Below, piece after piece: positions 1 to 5,601 of a DNA stretch of 7,145 nucleotides. Positions within the stretch are counted from its first letter, which is position 1, and each line of letters starts with the position of its first letter. The stretch comes from Candidatus Kapaibacterium sp. (GTDB lineage Bacteria; Bacteroidota; Ignavibacteria; Palsa-1295), in NCBI GenBank assembly GCA_025450975.1, contig JANWLI010000157.1:1-7145 (forward strand), written 5' to 3'. A program made the position numbers and the translations under genes. The notes beneath the pieces were generated by a model. It saw only the letters and a list, made by a program, of their open reading frames with translations. It was not told the origin of the DNA and did not search any database.

Positions 1-705
1 GATGAAGCCATTGAGTGAGTCGCGAAAGTAAACAGCAGAAGGGAAACGCTCCCTTTTTCCGTTGACGAAAGGGTCGAAAGCATAAATCGTATCCCAGTGC
101 AGGCCATAGTCGAAGCTACGAAATACTTTGCCACTAAAGTAATCGAAAGCCAGATACTTTCCACCGGGAAAGCCGGTGCAGGCGCCGAGGCTATACCCTT
201 GATAAGTGTTGATCGTTTTCCAGGAATTTCCACCGTCAGTTAAGATAACGATCGTCCCATAGCCGCCAACAGCGATGCCATTTTTCTTATCAATAAAATG
301 AATGTCATTGTATAGGAGTGCGGGCGGCTGTGTAAGTAATTCTCTCCAGTCCCGACCCCCATTTTGTGATGTGAGTATTCTATCCAGCGATGAGAGAGCA
401 TACAGATTCACCGAATCAGGAGCTGTCAATCGTTTGATCTTAAGTTCATAAGTAAGGCTGTCAAGGATCGACCAGGTGTTAGCAGTGTCGATCGAGCGCG
501 CCAAATAATTTCCTCGGGTAAGATATGAAGCTGTTTTATCATTGGTAATTTCCAATGTAGTGTATTCAAAATACTCCATATCAATTTCCGGAGTGACGGG
601 TATCTGCTCCCAGACAAACTGGGCGAATAGGTTGGAGGAAAAGCTTATACTCAACAAAAAGAACGTCCACAACCAGGAGGATGGGAATAGCACCTGCAGT
701 TTCAT
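1..705 (-). CDS. Exported Asp-box (BNR/YCF48-like) beta-propeller protein, partial
   Basis: The reading frame is open from an ATG at 703-705 to the window edge, giving 235 N-terminal residues; the C-terminus lies outside. Residues 1-29 form a signal peptide with a hydrophobic core (about 11-27) ending in F-A-Q, so the protein is exported. Four Asp-box-like motifs (S/T-x-D/N-x-G-x-x-W) follow, with their Trp residues at 78, 120, 162 and 204, exactly 42 residues apart. The second to fourth read SQNGGRDW, TDGGNSW and SFDYGLHW. This is the pattern of sialidase/YCF48-type beta-propeller blades, often found in large secreted Bacteroidota proteins that carry a C-terminal sorting domain. Catalytic sialidase residues are not visible, so no enzyme activity is claimed. 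No Shine-Dalgarno sequence precedes the start, which was chosen because it gives a complete signal peptide. It lies 73 nt downstream of sdhB on the same strand; co-transcription is possible but unproven. Confidence 0.85.
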   Translation of the reverse strand, partial: MKLQVLFPSSWLWTFFLLSISFSSNLFAQFVWEQIPVTPEIDMEYFEYTTLEITNDKTASYLTRGNYLARSIDTANTWSILDSLTYELKIKRLTAPDSVNLYALSSLDRILTSQNGGRDWRELLTQPPALLYNDIHFIDKKNGIAVGGYGTIVILTDGGNSWKTINTYQGYSLGACTGFPGGKYLAFDYFSGKVFRSFDYGLHWDTIYAFDPFVNGKRERFPSAVYFRDSLNGFI

Positions 706-778
706 TTCACATAAGTAAGTTGAGAACCTGCGGATTGTTACATCTCGATCACAGCGGCTTAAGATCCCGGTTTGAGCT

Positions 779-1495
779 CTACATTGAATCAGAGACCATC
801 CGCTTCTTGAGTTGCGAGATGTGCCAGGTGATGTTGATCTCTTTCGGGCAGGCTTCGACGCAGTTGAAGATGGTGTGGCAGCGCCAGATGCCGTCCTGCG
901 AATCGACGGCGGCCATGTGTTCTTCGGGAGCTTCGTCGCGGGTATCGAATGCAAAGCGGAAGCTCTTGAGGATCGCAGCCGGGCCGATGTAGCTCTCGTT
1001 CGACCACAGCGACGGGCAGCTAGTCGTACAGCAGGCGCACATGATGCACTTCGTCGACTCCATCAGGAGTTCGGCGTCTGCTTCCGTCTGATAGCGCTCC
1101 ATCGTCGGCGGCGGAGTTTTGACGATCAGGTACGGCTTGACAAGTTCGTACTTATTGAAGAAGTCCGTCGTATCGACGACAAGATCTTTGATGATGGGCA
1201 GGAAGGGAAGCGGCTCGATGGTTACGGGTTTGCCGGATTCGATGCCTTTGATATCCTGCAGGAGGAGCGAGCATGCCAGCGTGTTGCGGCCGTTAATGGC
1301 CATCCCGTCGGAGCCACACATGCCGTGCGCACAGGAGCGGCGGAAGGACAGCGTGCCATCCTGCTGCCACTTAATGTCGTGCAGGGCATCGAGGACGCGG
1401 TGCGTGCCTTCGAGGCCGTCGAGGGTATAGTCCTTAAAGTAGGGTTTAGCGTCCTTTTCCGGATTGTAGCGCTGGATGCGGAATGTAACCTTCAT
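779..1495 (-). CDS. sdhB: Succinate dehydrogenase iron-sulfur subunit SdhB
   Basis: This is the electron-transfer subunit of succinate:quinone oxidoreductase (complex II, TCA cycle), passing electrons from the SdhA flavin to the membrane quinone at the cytoplasmic face. At 238 aa it has full family length. The N-terminal ferredoxin domain binds [2Fe-2S] through C55, C60, D63 and C75, with Asp in place of the third Cys as in E. coli and actinobacterial SdhB (motif CAHGMCGSDG). The C-terminal domain has C150-x2-C153-x2-C156 plus C216 for [4Fe-4S], and C160, C206 and C212 for [3Fe-4S]. P161, W164 and H207 sit in the quinone-proximal region. The sequence style, for example GPAAILKSFRFAFDTRDE, resembles the actinobacterial Sdh2 type. 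The start at 1495 matches other family members and has no Shine-Dalgarno sequence. sdhA and sdhC are not adjacent: the upstream neighbour is divergent and the downstream one is an unrelated propeller protein. Confidence 0.98.
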   Translation of the reverse strand: MKVTFRIQRYNPEKDAKPYFKDYTLDGLEGTHRVLDALHDIKWQQDGTLSFRRSCAHGMCGSDGMAINGRNTLACSLLLQDIKGIESGKPVTIEPLPFLPIIKDLVVDTTDFFNKYELVKPYLIVKTPPPTMERYQTEADAELLMESTKCIMCACCTTSCPSLWSNESYIGPAAILKSFRFAFDTRDEAPEEHMAAVDSQDGIWRCHTIFNCVEACPKEINITWHISQLKKRMVSDSM

Positions 1496-1502
1496 ATATT
1501 TA

Positions 1503-1510
1503 CAAATTTA
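1503..1510 (-). promoter_or_regulatory. Candidate Bacteroidota-type -7 element for sdhB
   Basis: On the minus strand the sequence reads TAAATTTG, an exact match to the TAnnTTTG -7 box of Bacteroidota primary sigma factors. It ends 7 nt before the sdhB ATG at 1495, so transcription from it would give a nearly leaderless mRNA. The closest upstream TTG triplet on that strand (1527-1525) is only 14 nt away, shorter than the usual spacing of about 19-21 nt, so the -33 half is not convincing. Chance matches are expected a few times per window, so this is a candidate only. Confidence 0.3.
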
Positions 1511-1572
1511 CGACATTTTTTGGTCAAGAACGTCGTATTTTCGTATGCTTTCACAATTATGCATAAAACGAT

Positions 1573-2676
1573 ATGAAACGTTTGATATTACTTCTCTTAC
1601 TTTCTAGCCTTATTTCTATTGCAGATGCGCAAATGCTCACGGTCGCAGATTTTAATGCTCGCATTGGCAAGTCGATTACCTCGACGAGCTACTCAACAAC
1701 CAGCGCAGATACGACCGGACTTGATGCGAAACTTGCCGCTCTGGTCGGCATGACGGGTACAGGACAAACCTGGGACTTTTCGAGTATTGCGTTTGCTGGT
1801 GCAGATCAGGCGACATCCATCACAAGAGCCGGCATTGCCGGAGCTGTTGGCGCCGAGGATCCTAAGCTTGCAAGCGCGACTCACACTGCAGAGACGACGA
1901 ACGAGTCAACACCAGGATTTAGATCATGGACGTTTTACACCTTATCCGGTGACATCTTGTATACGAATGGCGTAACGGCAGATAGCCTTGGAACCTTGAT
2001 CTATAAGATTGTTAACGATCCCGCAGCGATCGAATTCAAATTTCCTGTTCAGTACGGTGCAAGCTGGACTGCGCAAACCAGCAATTCGCTGATCGATTTT
2101 GGAGGAGAGACGATCAATCGAGAACAAAGAAAAGAAGTTACCATTGATGGTGCGGGTACACTCATTGTTCCTGGGAAAGGTGGAGTTCCTGCTATTCGGA
2201 TGAAGTCCGTTACGTATGGAAAAACAGGGCCGTATCTCACACTGTATTTCTATGATACCGCCACATTTTATTCTGTGATCTCTACCGATGGTCTAGTCAA
2301 CGGTTCCATTTCACCTTCACGTCCGAGTCCCATACCAGGACAGCCAGGTATTCCCGGTACGGCATCCTATTCGTTTGGGACAGCAGGTGGTGGGGGGAGT
2401 GTTGCAGAAGCTGAGATCACAACGGTATTCAACCTGTCTCCAAATCCTGCATCGACGACTTCGAAACTGACGATCGGGCTCGAGAATGCTGCAGAACTTA
2501 GTGTATCGCTCTTCGATGCTTTAGGCCGTGAAGTAGTTTCGATCCCCAGTCAGATGTATTCTGGAGGGACAAACGATCTTTCCCTGGATCTTAAACACCT
2601 GTCGGTAGGGTCGTATGTTGTCAGGCTTGCCTCAAGTAAGGGTATCGCAACTAAGCAAATCACAGTTGTAAGATAA
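1573..2676 (+). CDS. Secreted protein with type A T9SS C-terminal sorting domain; function unknown
   Basis: The 367-residue product begins with a signal peptide (residues 1-20, Leu-rich core, ending ADAQ) and ends with a type A sorting domain of the type IX secretion system (about 284-367). The domain shows the usual landmarks: LSPNPAS at 288-294, SLFDALGREV at 312-321, LSVGSYVVRL at 343-352 and a basic end, KQITVVR. Such proteins cross the outer membrane through the T9SS and are usually anchored on the surface or released. A flexible linker rich in Pro and Gly (about 248-276, with PSPIPGQPGIPG and AGGGGS) separates the two parts. The main domain (about 21-247) is not recognised. It contains GTGQTWDFSS (62-71), a phrase I recall from other Bacteroidota secreted proteins, and is rich in Ser/Thr and beta-type sequence. 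It is divergent from sdhB, sharing a 77-nt intergenic region, and is followed by its own terminator, so it is probably monocistronic. Confidence 0.9.
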   Translation: MKRLILLLLLSSLISIADAQMLTVADFNARIGKSITSTSYSTTSADTTGLDAKLAALVGMTGTGQTWDFSSIAFAGADQATSITRAGIAGAVGAEDPKLASATHTAETTNESTPGFRSWTFYTLSGDILYTNGVTADSLGTLIYKIVNDPAAIEFKFPVQYGASWTAQTSNSLIDFGGETINREQRKEVTIDGAGTLIVPGKGGVPAIRMKSVTYGKTGPYLTLYFYDTATFYSVISTDGLVNGSISPSRPSPIPGQPGIPGTASYSFGTAGGGGSVAEAEITTVFNLSPNPASTTSKLTIGLENAAELSVSLFDALGREVVSIPSQMYSGGTNDLSLDLKHLSVGSYVVRLASSKGIATKQITVVR

Positions 2677-2698
2677 GCATACAAATTGTTTCCAGGAC

Positions 2699-2723
2699 AA
2701 GGGCGGTCAATCCGCCCTTTTTT
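2699..2723 (+). terminator. Intrinsic terminator after the T9SS-sorted protein gene
   Basis: An 8-bp stem (AAGGGCGG paired with CCGCCCTT) encloses a 5-nt loop (TCAAT) and runs into six T residues (2718-2723). It begins 22 nt after the stop codon at 2674-2676 and lies upstream of apt, so it should insulate the two genes. Confidence 0.87.
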
Positions 2724-2727
2724 ATTG

Positions 2728-2735
2728 TATCTTTG
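2728..2735 (+). promoter_or_regulatory. Candidate Bacteroidota-type -7 element for apt
   Basis: TATCTTTG is an exact match to TAnnTTTG, located between the terminator at 2699-2723 and the apt start at 2759. A transcript from it would begin around 2741 and have a leader of roughly 15-20 nt. No TTTG/TTG -33 element is visible at about 19-21 nt upstream, where the terminator hairpin lies instead. Since apt needs its own promoter after a terminator, the position is sensible. Confidence 0.4.
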
Positions 2736-2758
2736 CTCATTCATTAAGCTGGATTTGT

Positions 2759-3277
2759 ATGACCGTAAAAGATTTCATTCGCGATATTCCAGACTTTCCA
2801 AGTGTCGGAACTACCTTCCGAGATATTTCTCCTATTCTCCATAATTCCAAGGCAATGGAGTATGCAGTTGAGGCAATGTATGAGCGTGTTAAAGACCTTA
2901 AGCCCGATGTCATTGTTGGCATTGAGTCCCGTGGGTACATTTTTGCTGCCTTGCTGGCCGGGCGATTTAAGGTCGGCATGGCTACGGCCCGGAAGAAGAC
3001 TGATGTCCATCCGCTCGATACCGTCGGCATCGATTATGCGATCGAGATGGGGACGAGCCGCCTTGAGATGATGCGCGATGCGATCAAGCAGGGCGAACGT
3101 GCGCTTGTCGTTGACGACCTGTTGGCTACGGGTGTCACCTCGAAAGCGGCTGCAGACCTCATCACGATGCTTGGTGGTCAGGTTGTTGGCTTTGCCTTCC
3201 TGGCAGATATTAACTACTACGACGGAGAGCAATTGCTTGCCCCGATCGCGCCGGTTGTCCATATTTATGATTGTTAA
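2759..3277 (+). CDS. apt: Adenine phosphoribosyltransferase
   Basis: This cytoplasmic purine-salvage enzyme forms AMP and pyrophosphate from adenine and PRPP. At 172 aa it has normal family length. Landmarks in order are the N-terminal IRDIPDFP (7-14), FRDISPIL (20-27), GIESRGYIFAALLAG (54-68), the ARKK segment (77-80) that opens the flexible loop, and the PRPP-binding signature VVDDLLATGVTS (117-128). Two departures from the E. coli-like enzyme are visible. The flexible loop lacks the usual GKLP sequence and reads TDVHP instead, and the second Gly of ATGGT is Val (G125-V126-T127). These look like lineage variation within a real APT. The ATG at 2759 has no Shine-Dalgarno sequence, but it places the N-terminus where the family begins. 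The gene is flanked by terminators on both sides and is likely monocistronic. Confidence 0.95.
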   Translation: MTVKDFIRDIPDFPSVGTTFRDISPILHNSKAMEYAVEAMYERVKDLKPDVIVGIESRGYIFAALLAGRFKVGMATARKKTDVHPLDTVGIDYAIEMGTSRLEMMRDAIKQGERALVVDDLLATGVTSKAAADLITMLGGQVVGFAFLADINYYDGEQLLAPIAPVVHIYDC

Positions 3278-3327
3278 TACCCGGGAGCTCAGCGTAAGAT
3301 AATATTACTGAGTAAGTATTTTTACCC

Positions 3328-3354
3328 AAGGCGAATCGATCGATTCGCCTTTTT
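3328..3354 (+). terminator. Intrinsic terminator after apt, built on a perfect 24-bp palindrome
   Basis: Positions 3328-3351 form a perfect palindrome: AAGGCGAATCG, the centre AT, then CGATTCGCCTT. The run of T residues from 3350 to 3354 makes it a rho-independent terminator for apt, whose stop codon is at 3275-3277. With a 4-nt loop the stem is 10 bp. On the opposite strand the hairpin is preceded by A residues and followed by TT then GGG, so it is mainly a plus-strand terminator. Confidence 0.87.
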
Positions 3355-3396
3355 CTTTACTTTTTATGAATATTTAGTCACACATGTAACTTGGAA

Positions 3397-3448
3397 TACG
3401 TTTTGTAGTTATACTACTGCGATTAGATGTTTAACCCTAGAGGAACGT
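3397..3448 (+). promoter_or_regulatory. Presumed promoter and leader region of the cytochrome/YceI/DUF5777 cluster
   Basis: This region follows the apt terminator, so the five-gene cluster must be transcribed from somewhere near here. TACGTTTTG at 3397-3405 resembles the TAnnTTTG -7 box with one extra T. A purine-rich GAGGA at 3440-3444 lies 4 nt before the ATG at 3449, the nearest thing to a Shine-Dalgarno sequence in the window, although the spacing is short. No convincing -33 element was found. The rest of the 171-nt gap (3278-3448) holds only the terminator. Confidence 0.3.
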
Positions 3449-4189
3449 ATGTACAGGTTTTTTTTGCTGTGCTCGTTGGCGCTCATCCTTAGCGGCACAC
3501 TCGTCCTTGACTCGTGCCAGCACGAGCCGTTTTTGCTCATAGCAAGTAACGGCGCTGACCCTACGGATACTGGTGGCAACGATACCACGTCACAAACTGA
3601 CTCCACAGTCATTCTTTGCAGCCCCGATACGGTTTATTTTCGGAATACGATCCTGCCGCTCCTTGTCTCGAATTGCTCGATGTCGGGATGTCATGATGCC
3701 ACTTCGCATAAAGAAGATGTGGTCTTAACGTCGTATGCTTCGGTGCGTTCGACAGGGGAGATCAAGCTCTCTAAACCAAGGGAAAGTGAGCTGTATAAAG
3801 TCCTCATAAAAAACGATCCAAAAGAGCGCATGCCGGAAGGGAAGGCGCCGTTACCTGACGAACAGATCGCTCAAATTTTGAAATGGATCGAGCAAGGCGC
3901 AAAAGATAATTACTGTAACGAGTGTGATTCGACCCAGGCAGCGTACGCGCTCAACATACGGCCGATCATTGTAAAAAGTTGTCAGGGATGCCACAGTGGT
4001 ACAAGTCCGGGAGGCGGATTTGATTTTACGTCTGTCCAGGGATTACAGACAGTTGCACTTAACGGTAAACTTGTCGGTGCAGTCTCGCGCCTTCCAGGGT
4101 TTAAAGCAATGCCGGAAAGTGGCAAGTTACCTGATTGCGATGTAAGCAAGATTCGTGAGTGGGTTCGTAATGGAGCACTGAATAACTAA
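3449..4189 (+). CDS. Two-domain c-type cytochrome lipoprotein
   Basis: The 246-residue product is an exported, probably lipid-anchored cytochrome. The N-terminus is a signal sequence with a lipobox, L20-D21-S22-C23, followed by a Ser/Thr/Asp/Gly-rich linker (about 33-53). Two related heme domains follow. Domain 1 (about 57-153) has C76-x4-C81-H82 and a likely axial Met in RMPEG (M128). Domain 2 (about 156-246) has a classical C178-x2-C181-H182 and AMP (M221). Both end in a similar helix (ILKWIEQGAKDN and IREWVRNGALNN), as in the small cytochrome domains found in Planctomycetes and Bacteroidota. Extra Cys residues (57, 156, 159, 230) may form disulfides. Domain 2 is clearly homologous to the product of the next gene, 1 nt downstream. 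Probable role: electron transfer in the periplasm or at the outer membrane; the partners are unknown. Confidence 0.86.
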   Translation: MYRFFLLCSLALILSGTLVLDSCQHEPFLLIASNGADPTDTGGNDTTSQTDSTVILCSPDTVYFRNTILPLLVSNCSMSGCHDATSHKEDVVLTSYASVRSTGEIKLSKPRESELYKVLIKNDPKERMPEGKAPLPDEQIAQILKWIEQGAKDNYCNECDSTQAAYALNIRPIIVKSCQGCHSGTSPGGGFDFTSVQGLQTVALNGKLVGAVSRLPGFKAMPESGKLPDCDVSKIREWVRNGALNN

Positions 4190-4190
4190 G

Positions 4191-4586
4191 ATGAGGATAC
4201 TAAATACAGCCACACTATCTATCCTCTGCGGCCTAATATTTGTCGCAACAAGTTGTTACTATGACAACGAAGAATACCTGTATCCTTCCATTAGTGGCAT
4301 CCGTGCATGCGACACGGCATCCATCTCCTATGCTCTTCATGTCAATCCGATCATTACTTCAAAGTGTCTGACCTGTCATAGCACGACTGCGGCCCCGAGT
4401 TCAGGAGGGAGCATAGTGCTTGAAGGGTACAGTAATCTGCACAAATCAGCGACTTCCGGAAAACTGCTCGGGAGTATATCTCATGCTCCCGGCTTCTCTG
4501 CAATGCCCAAGGGCGGCAACAAACTCTCGTATTGTGAACGAACCACGATCCGCAGGTGGATCGAAGGCGATACACTAAACAGCTAA
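4191..4586 (+). CDS. Single-domain c-type cytochrome lipoprotein, paralogue of the upstream gene's second domain
   Basis: The 131-residue product has a signal sequence ending in A-T-S-C22, a permissive lipobox, so it is probably a lipoprotein. A single heme domain (about 40-131) has C59-x2-C62-H63 and a likely axial Met in AMP (M105). It aligns over its whole length with domain 2 of the preceding protein. Shared landmarks are CDx before the domain (C40 against C159), YALxxxPII before the heme motif, SGKLLGSISHAPGF against NGKLVGAVSRLPGF, and a Cys after the Met (C115 against C230) followed by xxxIRxW. It starts 1 nt after the upstream stop codon, so translation is likely coupled and the two cytochromes are probably made together. 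C40 and C115 could form a disulfide that staples the fold. Probably an electron carrier in the same envelope compartment; the redox partner is not identifiable from sequence. Confidence 0.86.
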   Translation: MRILNTATLSILCGLIFVATSCYYDNEEYLYPSISGIRACDTASISYALHVNPIITSKCLTCHSTTAAPSSGGSIVLEGYSNLHKSATSGKLLGSISHAPGFSAMPKGGNKLSYCERTTIRRWIEGDTLNS

Positions 4587-4590
4587 GACG

Positions 4591-5013
4591 ATGAAGATCA
4601 AAAAAATATATATATGGCTCATGCTGCTGGTGTTTGTGGGAGGCGGTGTGGCGTTCGGCGTGCGTGAGTATACCAGAGGAAATGACGATCTTGCCAGCGC
4701 TACTCCACAAGTTACCATCACAGCGATCGAATTGATGAATGCGTATTCAAGTGATGAAACGTCGGCAAATGCAACATATCTGAATAAGGTCGTACGCGTT
4801 TCAGGCACGATCAAGGATATTAAGCAGGACTCGTTAGGATCGTACAGCATCGATCTCGAATCCGGCAGCGAACTCGGCGTTGTGAGTTGTCTGCTCGATA
4901 AGCGGCACAATGACGATGCGAAAGGCGTGCAGCCGGGCAGCAATGTTTCAGTCACAGGATTATGCACCGGAGCATTGATGGACGTTGTCCTCGTCCGATG
5001 CGCACTCAACTGA
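4591..5013 (+). CDS. Membrane-anchored OB-fold protein (tRNA_anti-like family)
   Basis: The 140-residue product has a short basic start (KIKK) and one hydrophobic segment at about residues 7-24, either an N-terminal anchor or an uncleaved signal; no lipobox or clear cleavage site is seen. The remainder (about 42-140) resembles the small OB-fold family called tRNA_anti-like. It has an ITAIELMNAY helix, then YLNKVVRVSGTIKDI (63-77), YSIDLESGS, GVVSCLLDK, and VQPGSNVSVTGLCTG ending the barrel. The family name reflects fold similarity only. An exported or membrane-bound copy is unlikely to bind tRNA, and no ligand can be assigned. Three Cys residues (100, 125, 137) are present without a metal-binding pattern. 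It starts 4 nt after the monoheme cytochrome and 33 nt before the YceI gene. I recall such OB-fold proteins beside YceI genes in other Bacteroidota, consistent with a shared process. Confidence 0.75.
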   Translation: MKIKKIYIWLMLLVFVGGGVAFGVREYTRGNDDLASATPQVTITAIELMNAYSSDETSANATYLNKVVRVSGTIKDIKQDSLGSYSIDLESGSELGVVSCLLDKRHNDDAKGVQPGSNVSVTGLCTGALMDVVLVRCALN

Positions 5014-5046
5014 TTTTCCACTTAAACAATATATGTCTAGATACGT

Positions 5047-5601
5047 ATGAAAAAGATTCTGATCACGGTTCTCTTTACCGCTCTGGCTATCCCCGGAGTG
5101 CATGCACAATCAAAGTACTTTACGAAGAGCGGCACGATCACGTTTTCTTCGAAGACAGCACTCGAAGATATTGAAGCGAAAAACCAAAAAGCGACCTGTG
5201 TTATCGATACGAAAACTGGCGCGATCGAGGTCGCAGTGCTTATGAAGGCATTCGAGTTCGAGAAGGCGCTGATGCAGGAGCATTTCAACGAGAATTATGT
5301 CGAGAGCGATAAGTACCCGAAATCAACACTTAAAGGAAAGATCACGGAGATCGGCAGTGTTAACTTTACGAAGGATGGCACGTATCCGGTTACGATCGCA
5401 GGAAAATTTCTCATGCATGGCGTCGAGAAAGATATGACAGCGAAGGGATCGCTCACCGTCAAGAATGGCAAGATCTCCGGTGCATCGTCGTTCGTCGTCA
5501 AGCTCTCCGACCATAAGATCGAGATCCCCGGTGTGGTAAAGGATAAGGTATCCAACAATATTACGATCAACGTCGCATTCTGGTTAGATCCCTTATCGTG
5601 A
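5047..5601 (+). CDS. YceI-family periplasmic lipocalin-like protein
   Basis: The 184-residue product has a cleavable signal peptide (1-20, ending VHA before QS) and a YceI domain across the rest. Typical family landmarks are the opening strand GTITFSSKT (29-37), ALMQEHFNENYVESDKYP (74-91), the GxYPVTIAGKFLMHGVEK region (111-128, with the conserved HGV at 124-126), and the closing strands (about 148-182, ending WLDP). YceI proteins form an extended beta barrel; the Thermus homologue TTHA0802 was crystallised with a polyisoprenoid chain in the cavity, which suggests isoprenoid or quinone binding. The physiological ligand is not established. Here it sits between an OB-fold membrane protein and a DUF5777 barrel, overlapping the latter by 4 nt, and downstream of two cytochromes. 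That makes a quinone-related or lipid-related envelope role plausible, but this is inference. Confidence 0.93.
   Translation: MKKILITVLFTALAIPGVHAQSKYFTKSGTITFSSKTALEDIEAKNQKATCVIDTKTGAIEVAVLMKAFEFEKALMQEHFNENYVESDKYPKSTLKGKITEIGSVNFTKDGTYPVTIAGKFLMHGVEKDMTAKGSLTVKNGKISGASSFVVKLSDHKIEIPGVVKDKVSNNITINVAFWLDPLS

Noticed and set aside
426..617. Short minus-strand frame (63 codons) overlapping the propeller gene
   Set aside because: The overlapping frame starting at 705 has a signal peptide and regularly spaced Asp-box motifs and remains open to the window edge, so it is the real gene.
706..778. Terminator or promoter between sdhB and the propeller gene
   Set aside because: No hairpin with a T tract and no TAnnTTTG box were found on the minus strand in these 73 bases.
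812..1576. Long open frame (254 codons) on the plus strand opposite sdhB
   Set aside because: It is the antisense shadow of a clearly conserved sdhB; the translation is Arg/Val/Asp-rich and shows no family features.
2744..3262. 172-codon open frame on the minus strand opposite apt
   Set aside because: It mirrors apt, whose motifs are unmistakable; the antisense product resembles nothing and would run through the apt promoter region.
4591..5013. tRNA-binding function for the OB-fold protein
   Set aside because: The family name only reflects resemblance to the OB fold; the protein has an N-terminal membrane segment and sits among exported proteins.
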